DNA from: Astropecten irregularis
Taxonomy: Eukaryota; Echinodermata; Asteroidea; Paxillosida; Astropectinidae
Length of the DNA: 64,000 bases
Assembly: GCA_963971285.1 (NCBI GenBank)
Contig: OZ020246.1
Coordinates: 10,771,217-10,835,216 of the forward strand
Reading direction: 5' to 3'
A program made the position numbers and the translations under genes. The notes under the pieces are model-generated. The model ran no database searches. It saw only the letters and a list, made by a program, of their open reading frames with translations, and was not told where the DNA came from. Shown here piece after piece: positions 24,001-31,700 of the stretch. Position 1 is the first letter of the stretch. Each line of letters opens with the position of its first letter.

Positions 24001-24369
24001 TCCCGCTCCAGTAAATTTTTGAAAAGTGAACAAAGAAAAATTGACTGGAGCGGGATTCGAACCGGTGACCTCCTGAATACCGTTCAGGCGCTCTACCAAC
24101 TGAGCCATCCAGCACTGCATTGGTGGTGACCCCGATAGTCAATTATCTTTGTTCATTTGGCAGTCAGAAGCCATGAAACCAGTCAATTGTTCTTCGTTCT
24201 CTTTTCAAGCCCTTGTATGTGACCCCACTTATCAAATAATAAATAATCAAATTTCTGTGCCCTATATTGTTTTTGCAGTTATATTGAGAAGCAGAAGTTT
24301 CTGCAGCAGACTGATCAGCGTCAGTATGAGAAGGAGAGAGACCTACGAATGGGACTGGCCAAAAGGTGA
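6083..24369 (+). CDS. CFDP1: Craniofacial development protein 1 (BCNT/Swc5 family), seven exons
   Basis: Coding exons: 6083-6143, 7727-7871, 8382-8661, 9549-9652, 21626-21772, 22410-22568, 24279-24369. All junctions are GT-AG and phases agree, giving 328 residues (human CFDP1 is 299). The N-terminus is acidic ([11 protein letters not shown]), as in vertebrate CFDP1. Exon 2 adds an acidic then a lysine-rich run. Exon 3 holds RRRAGGISL, a charged helix and [12 protein letters not shown] (Trp at about 127). Exon 4 carries [11 protein letters not shown]. Exons 5-7 encode the BCNT-C region with [30 protein letters not shown] and QYEKERDLR. The family is the animal counterpart of yeast Swc5, a nuclear subunit of the SRCAP/SWR1 remodeller that exchanges H2A for H2A.Z. 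The start was chosen because the first exon matches the conserved acidic N-terminus. Intron 4 (about 12 kb) contains the whole glucosylceramidase gene on the other strand. Confidence 0.95.
6284..6440. repeat. Long palindrome in CFDP1 intron 1
   Basis: Inverted arms of roughly 65 bp: the left arm contains CCTGAAGTTTAGTACACTC and the right arm its complement, with GCTGGTACCCAGCTTCTAC and complement nearer the centre. The bases CTACGCG/CGCGTAG mark the ends. It reads as a foldback-type MITE; there is no second copy in the window. Confidence 0.75.
6937..7410. mobile_element. MITE, AAAGGTACAATA family, copy 1
   Basis: About 470 bp in CFDP1 intron 1. The left end is TTAAAGGTACAATACATGAT and the right end has TCTCCCTTTAA. 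The interior contains GGATAAATACAGC and GTATGTTTCTACCAGCACC, blocks shared with the AAAGGTAGTATCATACTTTG family, so the two are subfamilies. A reverse-oriented copy lies at 24950-25384. Open frames here (for example on the minus strand 7204-7689) belong to the repeat and recur in the other copy. Confidence 0.75.
8129..8310. repeat. Dispersed hairpin repeat, copy 2
   Basis: The same leader and palindrome as at 5433-5613, in CFDP1 intron 2 just before exon 3. The arms contain GATCCTAGCAGGATC and its complement followed by GAAACGCGTCAGGCC; the outer flanks (AATGCTTGGA / TCCAAGCATT) extend the pairing. Confidence 0.8.
9705..10031. mobile_element. MITE, AGGCCTTTTCACAC family, copy 1
   Basis: The left end AGGCCTTTTCACACTA is answered at the right by TAGTGAAAAGCCTA, an imperfect terminal inverted repeat. 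It is about 330 bp with no coding capacity, in CFDP1 intron 4. The related copy at 41761-42055 has better preserved ends. Confidence 0.65.
10687..10946. mobile_element. MITE with GAATGGCGCCCTCTTTTGAT ends
   Basis: Near-perfect terminal inverted repeats of about 29 bp beginning TTTTGAATGGCGCCCTC flank an AT-rich 200-bp centre. It lies in CFDP1 intron 4, between CFDP1 exon 4 and the 3' end of the nested glucosylceramidase gene. It is the only full copy in the window. Confidence 0.8.
11415..20555 (-). CDS. GBA1: Lysosomal acid glucosylceramidase (GH30), ten exons, nested in CFDP1
   Basis: Minus-strand coding exons in order: 20555-20480, 19552-19370, 18721-18566, 18143-18010, 16634-16462, 15585-15342, 14440-14216, 13343-13180, 12238-12119, 11511-11415. 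Phases agree throughout, giving 523 residues (human GBA1 precursor 536). The enzyme hydrolyses glucosylceramide to glucose and ceramide in the lysosome. Exon 1 encodes a hydrophobic signal peptide ([20 protein letters not shown]). Exon 2 has the N-terminal cysteine set C-x12-C-x-C-x4-C, as in vertebrate GBA1. Exon 3 has [12 protein letters not shown]. The acid/base Glu is E261 in QNEPS (exon 6), the nucleophile E368 in LLATEACEG (exon 7). Exon 8 has [10 protein letters not shown] and [20 protein letters not shown]. The exon 5 donor is AAG|GTACCG at 16462; a GT four bases earlier in the transcript would break the conserved YFVRFLQEY. Both catalytic residues and the whole barrel are present, so the gene looks functional. 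Confidence 0.95.
11785..12048. mobile_element. GGGCTYGAAAT-ended element with CTAGACC motifs, copy 1
   Basis: The ends are GGGCTCGAATTTCG and ATATTTCAAGCCC, imperfect inverted repeats. The interior repeats ACTAG followed by ACCTG, ACCG or AGCCGG about six times. The copy at 39689-40170 is the same element with another MITE inserted in it. It lies in the last intron of the glucosylceramidase gene. Confidence 0.75.
12790..13080 (+). mobile_element. tRNA-derived SINE, family A, copy 1
   Basis: A tRNA-like head with an A-box-like GTGTAGCGG and the B box GGTTCAAGTCC is followed by a conserved body (CAGAATATTACTCTGGGG...) and ends in an A/T-rich ATAATAATGATAATAA tail. A second copy with the same layout is at 19869-20135. 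It inserted in a glucosylceramidase intron. This is a retroposed tRNA fragment, not a working tRNA gene. Confidence 0.85.
13380..13665 (+). mobile_element. tRNA-derived SINE, family D, copy with upstream module
   Basis: The tRNA-like part is GTAGCTCAGTTGGTAAGGCG ... TTTGAATCCCGCTCCAGT. It is preceded by a module with GTGGTTTCATGGCTTCTGA that also precedes the copy near 23900. Other copies of the tRNA part are at 14495-14590, 21985-22085 and 24025-24115 (minus) and 51513-51612 (plus). Confidence 0.75.
13780..13990 (-). mobile_element. tRNA-derived SINE, family E, copy 1
   Basis: In plus orientation GGTGGGATTTGAACCCACGA is the complement of a B box and T stem; upstream lies AATTAGGCTTGCCCAG and TTCACCGAC. 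The same arrangement is at 53377-53535, with a degenerate relative around 30040-30130. It lies in a glucosylceramidase intron. Confidence 0.7.
14495..14590 (-). mobile_element. tRNA-derived SINE fragment, family D
   Basis: Reverse-oriented head: GAAAATTGACTTGAGTGGGA then TTCGAACTGCTGACCTCCGG (B-box complement) and a degenerate A-box end at GCTATCCAGCTAGG. It matches the family D copies at 22 kb, 24 kb and 51.5 kb. Confidence 0.75.
15796..16376 (+). mobile_element. Decayed THAP-domain DNA transposon, copy 1
   Basis: Bounded by inverted AATGGGAGACTTTTG (15796-15810) and its complement (16362-16376); 581 bp. Inside, 15940-16059 encodes 40 residues beginning [20 protein letters not shown] and containing [12 protein letters not shown]. 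This is the first half of a THAP zinc finger (C-x4-C, then the conserved Pro and Trp). In the same frame after the TGA stop the reading continues SRWPTAN...FCAQSF, where a THAP finger has C-x2-H-F, so the domain is broken by a stop and by loss of the His. THAP fingers are the DNA-binding domains of P-element-type transposases. It sits in a glucosylceramidase intron; no transposase catalytic region remains. Confidence 0.75.
17372..17888. repeat. Large imperfect foldback in CFDP1 intron 4
   Basis: Two arms of about 240 bp pair around a centre near 17630. The left arm holds TTCATGCATCACTGAGCAAT and CATTTTGCTACCATTACAA; the right arm holds their complements. The outer ends are GTGTCCCAAAAAAA and TTTTTTGGGGAGACAC. 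It lies in a glucosylceramidase intron. The layout suits a long-TIR MITE; there is no second copy in the window. Confidence 0.75.
18986..19362 (+). mobile_element. tRNA-Leu-derived SINE, family B, full copy
   Basis: The head GTGGCTGAGTGGTCTGGCAT ... GGACTCAAGATC ... GGGTTCGAATCC follows tRNA-Leu(CAA), including its long variable arm. The body continues through TCCTTGGGCAAGACGCTTTG and TGGGTACCTGCGAGGGTAGA and ends in an ATTATTATTATT tail. It lies between glucosylceramidase exons 2 and 3. A fragment of this SINE was amplified in tandem at 47850-48690. Confidence 0.88.
19869..20135 (+). mobile_element. tRNA-derived SINE, family A, copy 2
   Basis: Same head (GGCGTAGCGG, B box GGTTCAAGTCC), body and AATAATAATA tail as the copy at 12790-13080. 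It lies between glucosylceramidase exons 1 and 2. Having two copies fixes the family boundaries. Confidence 0.85.
21174..21290. repeat. Dispersed hairpin repeat, diverged copy
   Basis: The leader AATAAACTGCTGCAAACTGC and the following block match the copies at 5.4 and 8.1 kb. The hairpin arm is decayed (GTTTCGATCCTATTAC), and there is no opposite arm. It lies just before CFDP1 exon 5. Confidence 0.7.
21985..22085 (-). mobile_element. tRNA-derived SINE fragment, family D
   Basis: Plus-strand reading AAAAATTGACTGGAACAAGA then TTCGAACCAGCGGCC and AAATGAGCTACCCAG is the reverse of a tRNA head. It lies in CFDP1 intron 5. Confidence 0.75.
22715..23200 (-). pseudogene. Decayed non-LTR retrotransposon, C-terminal end of the polyprotein
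   Basis: On the minus strand, about 22985 down to 22720 reads [17 protein letters not shown], stop, [20 protein letters not shown], then EEQTAHHII, stop, CPTFPPPND...LQRLSDIA. This is the typical C-terminal region of jockey/RTE-like non-LTR elements, with W-x-x-L-N-x-x-R-T-G, a cysteine/histidine cluster and a final C-P. Three in-frame TAG codons show that it is dead. The frame upstream (to about 23200) reads [19 protein letters not shown] in a shifted frame. It lies in CFDP1 intron 6. The clade cannot be fixed from this fragment. Confidence 0.8.
23156..23260. mobile_element. Harbinger-like MITE, left end only
   Basis: CTG followed by GGGCCGATTTCACTAA starts here, as in the other GGGYCRATTTC elements, but no matching right end is found. 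It adjoins the retrotransposon remnant in CFDP1 intron 6. Confidence 0.5.
23890..24190. repeat. Two family D SINEs in head-to-head inversion
   Basis: A plus-strand tRNA-like head (to GATTCAAATCCCGCTCCAGT at about 24012) is followed directly by a minus-strand head (AAAATTGACTGGAGCGGGAT at 24037). Outside them GGTTTCATGGCTTCTGA at 23896 is mirrored by CAGAAGCCATGAAACC at 24165. The whole is a 300-bp palindrome in CFDP1 intron 6, about 90 bp upstream of the last exon. Confidence 0.8.
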
Positions 24370-24949
24370 CAGCGTCAAGCCAGAATTTGGACAACATTCA
24401 GGTTTCACATCCTCAAATACACAATTTTCTTTTTACAGCCACTCTGATTCTCAGCGAAAGTCCCAAAACTTCCATCAAATCAGGGTTATGTTTCACTTTT
24501 GACTGGTTTTTTGTTGTGTTTTGTTTTTTCCCCTTTTGTATTTCAGATTTTACCCTGAATTCTGATATTTGGGTTTAGATGTTGCTAACTCCAGAGAATT
24601 TCAGCTTTTTTGTAACCTGCTGTACAAAAGTATAGGAACCTTTTCCTTGGTGTTTTCAGATTTTGTTTGTGTGGCCACTCACATCCCTGATTTCATGCTT
24701 AACCAGTGGCAAAATGGCATGGTACTAGATGGTGCAAACAAGCTACCAAATATGACATATTTTGTCATCACAATAGACTGATGCGATTGGACTTGTATTA
24801 ATATGAAACTTTATCAAGATTGAAAACAAGACACATTTTTCTTCTGTGGTACTTAGATAGATACTTCTGATAGTTTTAAGTGACATATCTGCATCATTCC
24901 AAAGGATACAAAAGTATTATTTTTTTAGTATAAAACAAAATATGCAGGT

Positions 24950-25384
24950 TTAAAGGGAGCGTAAAGGATTTGCAAGGCCTCCAAAAACAATTATTGAGTT
25001 TGAGACAGAAAATGGACTCAACAGTTCGTAAACAGTGCAAACAGTCACCATGGGAAATCTTGGTTCATCAGATGCTGGGTTTTTTTCCAAGGAAATCTGG
25101 TAGAAACTGCCGGTGCTGGTAGAAACATACCGTGAAAATATTTCCACCTGAAATGCTGTATTTATCCAGAAATTAGTAAAACAAAGACCGAAAACAATTT
25201 TGATCTCGGGGTAAGATCAAAACTATTCTTCATGTTTTATAAGAAAAATTGAGTCAGGTTTTCGCTATTTTCTCGTGACTCAGATGTCCGATTGAGCTCA
25301 AACTTTCACAGGTTTATTATTTCATGTACATGTTTGATCAGACAAAGTATGGGTGACCTTTACCAATCATGTATTGTACCTTTA
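24950..25384. mobile_element. MITE, AAAGGTACAATA family, copy 2
   Basis: Reverse orientation of the element at 6937-7410: it starts TTTAAAGGGAGCG and ends CATGTATTGTACCTTTAA. Shared internal blocks include GGAAATCTTGGTTCATCAG and the motif CCTGAAATGCTGTATTTATC. Confidence 0.75.
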
Positions 25385-26400
25385 AGTGATTCTGGTTGCC
25401 ACAGAAAAAAAAACAAAGAATTTGTTCGTTTCACTGGAAATTAACCCTCTAAAAGTGTTTTCTTTTAAATTGATACTACGGACAGGGGTATTGTAGTAGG
25501 AATTAGAAAAACAGAAAACAAAAACTCTCCAGTAGTTCAGTTAGTCCTTGTTCTACTTTTGGCCTGAAAATATTGTAATCTCTACAAAAGAAAGACATTC
25601 AGTTACTATAGTTACATATTTATTCATTGAAAGTACGGCAAAATGTGAATTGTGCTCGAAGTATTTGAATTAATTAATCTCCATTTTTTTTACGGAAACA
25701 AAGAAATAAAATGATGCCACCCAATTAATCCAATGCATTGACTTGTATGATTTGTTTATTAAATTGCAGTCACCGCAGAGTCATTGAAAATGACTGTCAC
25801 TCGATTTGCCCTCTTTTTTTTTAACCCTAACTGCAAGAAAAACAAAGTTTGATGAAGGAATTTGTATATTCACCATTTATTGCATTTCTGTCTTGAAGTC
25901 TGCACTCCAATTGTTGTGTCTTCCAAAAAAAAAATATTTTGAAGACTTTTTCATTTTTCAAATATGTTGGTATTTTCCTATTCACTGCTCTATTGCCCTT
26001 CATGAATAGAAACTTGTGGATTCAAATGCATGATAGCAAGAAGCTGATGAATTGAAACTTTAATCTGAAACGAAATTTTTTCTCAAGATAAAACTTTTAG
26101 ATATTAGGGCCAATTTTTTGTGGGGCCTACATTGAATGGTTTCCTGACGAATTATGTATCATTGCTTTGTAAAAATGGATGGATTTTTCCAACTTCTACA
26201 ACCATTAATCATTCGGCATGACCAAAATGTAGATTTCAAATAAACTACTAGAAAGGTATCGGTTGTTGTCGCACTTTTATTCTTTCGAGTTGCGGGGAAC
26301 TTTTACAACAGTTTGGCTGTTTCCACCGTTTTTCTTGTGGTTTTTACTTGTTGAACGCATTTCACTTGTAGAACCGTGCGCGAACGCTTAGAATTGCGCT

Positions 26401-26693
26401 CAGGGCCCAATTTCATGGAATCCGTTACCGTTAGCAAAAGTTCTTCGCTTACGGTAGCTTTTTTGGTTATGGTTAGCGTATTTCACGGAAGAGTTTCCTT
26501 TTTGGTAATGGTAAGCAAGGAATTTGTGCAGAATGCATACGACAGCGCGTTAGCAGAAAATGATCACCGTTACCCTAGAAATTCTTTGCTAACCGAGAGT
26601 CTTGCTTACGGATTCCATGAAATAGATTTCACGCGTAGCAGTGCCCGTAAGCACAAAAATAGGCCGTAACGGATTCCATGAAATTTGGCCCTG
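26401..26693. mobile_element. MITE with CAGGGCCAATTTCATGGAAT ends
   Basis: A 293-bp element. CAGGGCCCAATTTCATGGAA at the left pairs with the complement at the right, and the inverted repeat continues through TCCGTTACSG. The interior contains further GTTAGC/GCTAAC and TTACGG/CCGTAA pairs. A 97-codon open frame inside is incidental. I see no clear target duplication. Confidence 0.85.
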
Positions 26694-27084
26694 AACTTTA
26701 CATACTGAACCGTTCTGTCTGCCGCCGCCAACGTCATAAAAGTCTCAATTTATACTGCAGTTTGTACTTGTCGTCCTTTGGTGTAACACTTTTGCTGGTA
26801 CAGTATTATCATCTCTGCGTTGCTCTGCTTTAAAACGATAAGCCGAAATCAATACGGCAGAATACCAGCATATTAATTCATAGGTCCCACGAAGAGATGT
26901 AATAAAACATGACAAAGATAGAACAAAAGATAAAACAGGCTCATCTCCACAGCTGTTCTATGAACATTATGCACAGTTCACAGAGCACTGGTTGCTTCAA
27001 GGTCTCTAGTATTATAGAACAACTTCGTGCTCTGTAGCCTAGTATAAACAAGTGCTGTAGGCCTATTGAAGCTTATGAAGACTG

Positions 27085-27325
27085 GACCAATTTCATAGAG
27101 CTGCTTAGCACACAAAAAATTGCTAAGCATGACATTTCTGCCTTAATAAAACTGGATTAACAACCAAATTTCCATGTGTTGTGTATCATTTGCAATTGTT
27201 TTTTTGGCTGTTGTTCGCTGACCAAGAATATCAAATCGAATTTTTAATGGTGGTTTGTTTTATTGGGCAAGCCATTTTTGTGCTAAGCAATTTTTTTGTG
27301 CTAAGCATCTCTATGAAATTGGCCC
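27085..27325. mobile_element. Harbinger-like MITE, TTGCTAAGCA subfamily, copy 1
   Basis: The ends are CCAATTTCATAGAGCTGC and ATGAAATTGGCCC. Inside, TTTGTGCTAAGCA repeats occur near both ends. It is flanked by CTG on both sides (27082-27084 and 27326-27328), a 3-bp target duplication. The copy at 41019-41253 is clearly the same element. Confidence 0.85.
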
Positions 27326-28741
27326 CTGGTTGCAACATGGGGCCTTAACGAAATGAGGCTTGAGGCTATAGGCTTGGGATTGATTTTGCTACCGCCATTT
27401 TCAAGTTGCGTCCAAAATGAAACGAAGCGCATGTGATACCGTACATGACAAAGCTGGAGCCTTTCTTCAGCTTCGTCATAATGGCCGGCCCAATCTCTTC
27501 ATTTCGTTTTGTGGACCTCAAAATATTGGCGGTAGCGAAATAAGTTAGTCCCAAGCCTAGCCTCAAGCCCGGTTTCGTCAAGCCCCATGGAGTTATCCAT
27601 TCGTAAACCTGGCACTGTTTCTTTAACCTCATAAAGCTTAGATAGCAACAATTTCCGAGGAAGTATAAAGGAGGAAAACCAATTCCTATTTTTGTCTCCT
27701 CGTATCGTATCCTTCTGTATCCCTTTACATAAACCCGACTTCCAGCTTTGTCAGCTTCAAACTTGCATTAAAAAAGTGTATTTGAAACACTTATGCTATG
27801 GAGCCTTCCTCCAGCATGCATTATACTGAAATATAGAAAGTGTGGACATGCAGCAACAAAACTGAGCCCACTTTAAAATAATCGAATCTGTAACAGCTGC
27901 GCATGGTGGAATTCCTGAATGTTATGTACACCAGGCATTAATGTACCGGTATTTGCTTACATGTATCATCAGGCCTGTAAATAGAATAACCTGTACATGT
28001 ATAAGAGGAAGGAAGGATGTGCAAAGCTTGAAGACGTTCTGAACATTTTTCAAGAGTCACCGAGAGAAACTGAATAACCAAGTATACAGTCAAAGAGAGG
28101 CAAAGCTGTTCTGTCTTTGGTCTTTGAAACAGCCCGTGTTCTTGGGACACTACACTGGGGAAAGCGATGTCTTTTCTGGATGAAGACCTATTTTTTCCGG
28201 GTGTTCGGCTATAGGGAATAAGAGCTTCCATCGTTTGTGGCGGCTTTGTGGGATGTTAAACTGTTTCTTGCTTCCCATGACTTTGTGTATAGGGTAGATT
28301 TGAGTGTCGCGTCTTAACCCTTCTTTTGCAACAGTCGCTCTGCACTGATTTCGACTTTGAAGTTGTGCTGTCTCGCCGCTTAATAAGAGATTTCGAACAT
28401 CAGTTTGCTGGATGACAAGACTGGAAATGACTGGTTAAATTTCCTGATATTCTGGCTATCCATACTAATACGTATAGTGTTTACGGCATGGAACTAACTG
28501 GACCTGTGTGTGTATGTGCTAAGCAACTTAAATCCTTAGGTTGCAAATCCGTTTTAATGGTTCGATTGCTTTGGAATTTGACCCTTTGGAATAGATAACA
28601 TACCAAAGAACAATAAATCGAATTTTTCATGAGGAACAATCGTACAGGTATCCCTTCTTAGTTCCACCGGTATTCTGTGAGCGCACTGGATCGAAGCAAA
28701 CGGAAGAAGACACGGTATTGTCATATATTTTAGCGGGCGAA

Positions 28742-31700
28742 ATGGCCGTGTTACCGGCAGGCTACGGGGCAGTGCTGTTCGTGTTACTCGCTACTTTGCT
28801 GTGTACCGGGGCGCGGCGTGCTATCAGCAGGCTTCTACCAGAGGGGAACGCGAGGCGATATGCCGGGGAGGTTGTCTCGACTTTTCAGCTGGTGACGGGG
28901 ATGCTAGAAGGAGATGTCGTGATAGAGGTATTATATGATTAGGTCCCTATAACCTGAACTTTCTGTTATATTACTAGCCCAGCGTGATACTGTCTTCATT
29001 ATTTATACCGTATGGGCCTAGTATAATCTCAGTGAGATGTACGTCTACACTCTTGGCCGTGTTTAACAAACTCTTTCTAACTTGGCTTTGGTCCTTCGGA
29101 ACGTATGCATCTTTTCTTAAATATTGATGCTAGGGAAATTTACGGCAAGATTGTGACATGTGTCTTTGAAAAGAATGGAACTAATGTGCATGTCTATATT
29201 CTCATTTTTGTTTATAAATTATGGTCTTCTACTCCTTCTTTATTCAATTATGTAGAATGAAAGCTATTGCAGTTCCATATGGCATAATGATGTACTAGGT
29301 CCATGCACTGTGTTGAATTTGTGTATCGTGTATTTTGTTTTAGTACTTAAAGGTAATATCATACTTTGGTTTTTGTCAAAGACATACAGATTCATGGGCA
29401 CAAATATCAAGACAGATACAGTAACAATCATTTGTGAAAATTTCAGTCCCATAAGGTGCCCACTTTTGGGGTGAAAAACGGCTACAGTATTTCTTAAGTC
29501 TTTTCTCTTTTATTTTTGATATTTAAAAAGATCAAACAGATTTTCGGTCATTGTTTTACTAATTTCTGGACAAATACAGCATTTAAGGCGGAAAGATTGT
29601 AACGGTATGTTTCTACCAGCATCATCTTCATAACCTGTAAGTTATACGTAAATCTGTGAACATTTCTGTTTTGGTTTCTTACCAAAGTATGATACTACCT
29701 TAAATGGATTTCGATCGAGACAAATTGTATTTTATATTCTAATAGACAACAAATCCTACTGTGTCATTCGGCAGGAAAATGGCTTAGTGGCGTACGTGGT
29801 GTATCTATGGTTGTTCTTTGTCGTACTGGGCTTTACTTTCGATGATGACTGCACAGCTAATCTGGGTCTTACATGGCATGCTTGGCTCAAAGGGGATATG
29901 GAGTCGCCTGATGCTATCACCACTGGTATGTTACACGCGTAAAGCCTGGCTCATGTACTTCATGCGAATTACGAATTGCGTGGCTAAACCACTTTTAAAA
30001 CTCAAATAAGTTGAAATGATTATGCAAACAATTTATTGCCCTTCAAAGACGTAGATAAGCACTTCACTATAAAGTGCCTTTGGAGCACACGGCACGAAAA
30101 AATCATGTGCTGGCTCAGGTGGGATAAAAGAAGGGTTTGCGGTGACATCATGTAATCTGATCTCTTCTGTGAGAGTGTGTGGTTCTGATCTGAGAAGAAC
30201 CGTTGGTATTATCTCGACGTTTCAAACAGTGTGCTCTGTTCGTCCTCTGGAGAGTGACACTCAAGTGGGATAATTATGCTCAATTATGCTAAACTTTTTG
30301 CGAAATTTGTTGTGAACATCATCCATCCATGATTGTGACTTCAATTTCTCTTCATGCGAAGTATATTCGCATGGAATATGAACCGGGCTTAACCGTTTAA
30401 AACAGGGAAGAATTGTGTCTTTCACTGAGATACAAGCATTATAAATAATGATGATCCATTAAACCTACAAAACAGACTACATCAAGCTTTGATTCCAGTA
30501 TGTCTATACTACGTTTTGCAGACGCTGTGTTTGACATTTTCGCCCAAGCTTTAAAGTAAACCCCCAGTTTCCCCAAGCGTTTAATTTAATACTGCTATTA
30601 GAGAATGTATAATGTTATTTTATTTTCACTCCTATAGCCAGTATCGTTTTGCATGTTTAATGTTGGTTAATTTGTAAAAGATTTAAACAATACTGTGGCC
30701 GTTTTTCTCTGTTTTCTCAAAACGTGGGCACCGTATGGGACTAAAAATTTGACAGATACTGTTAACTTTGCTTGCACATGTCTGTAGCTGTTTTTCAGGT
30801 TCTGGGAGGCCAGCTTGCTTTCCCGTACACCAGACGGCTCTGGTGGACAGCACCCACGGCACGTCACGGCATCAAGTGGCAGGCCATGATTCAAGACCAG
30901 TGCCAGTCCGCTCTTCATTCCTCCATCCTCGGGGGCATCTTCGCCGAAGGCCTGGCCACTCTCATGTACTACCTGGCTAGAGAGTACATGATGCCTAAGG
31001 GAAAAGCCAGGGGTATTGCCTTCGACTCGGCATTGCAGGTCGCTATCATTGCAATAGGTGAGTTTGGATGTAGTCTTTACTCGATCTGAGTCTATAAGAA
31101 GCTTGATAGCCTTACAAACCTGTCACACGGGGTCGATTTCACCAAACTCATCGTAACTTGTTATCAATCGTAGGACTTATGATGCATTGCAGCCTTACGT
31201 AGGATACGATGAGTTATCCTTCGCAACTTGAGTTACGATAGATCGTAGGGCTTTGTGAAATCGACCCCTGGAAAGATAATTAGATATGTATGCAACAAAT
31301 TAGAGGTCAGTGTTGCCGAACTCTGAAAGAGCGTATTGCCAGACAACTTGCTTGTCAGTGAAATACACTAGACCTAGGCTATACGCCGTGCCACTGCAGT
31401 GCCGAACAATTTTTGTTTTTACATTTCCAAGTTTGTGTTTGGCAATAGCACGGCGTTTAGCGTGAATTTGGCTCGGCAAATTGATTCGGCACGGCAAGCT
31501 CTTTGGCTCGACAGGGTCTCCCGCGCTATCAGTATTCGGAACGGCAGTAGCGCGACAATTTCAATAAGCTCGGCGAAGTTAGCGCAACTGCCGCGCTATT
31601 GCTGCACTCATTTGATTTTAAGGGATGGTACAGAATTGGTAAGAATATCACAGACAGTATAATGGTGATGATAGGAGAAAACATCCCATGAAATGTTTTT

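Larger units (their letters stand above)
24370..28741. other. CFDP1 3' flank to aquaporin 5' flank
   Basis: After the CFDP1 stop, several hundred bases are probably 3'UTR; candidate AATAAA-like signals are scattered. The interval then holds three MITEs (24950-25384, 26401-26693, 27085-27325). The CpG-bearing stretch 28200-28740 just upstream of the aquaporin start is a plausible promoter region, without a TATA box I can place. Confidence 0.55.

Noticed and set aside
26376..26669. 97-codon open frame
   Set aside because: Falls almost wholly in the inverted-repeat MITE 26401-26693.
30793..30799. TTTCAG as the aquaporin exon 3 acceptor
   Set aside because: Gives a frameshift with the only good exon 2 donor; would require a non-GT-AG intron to keep frame, while 30787 gives a canonical in-frame junction.
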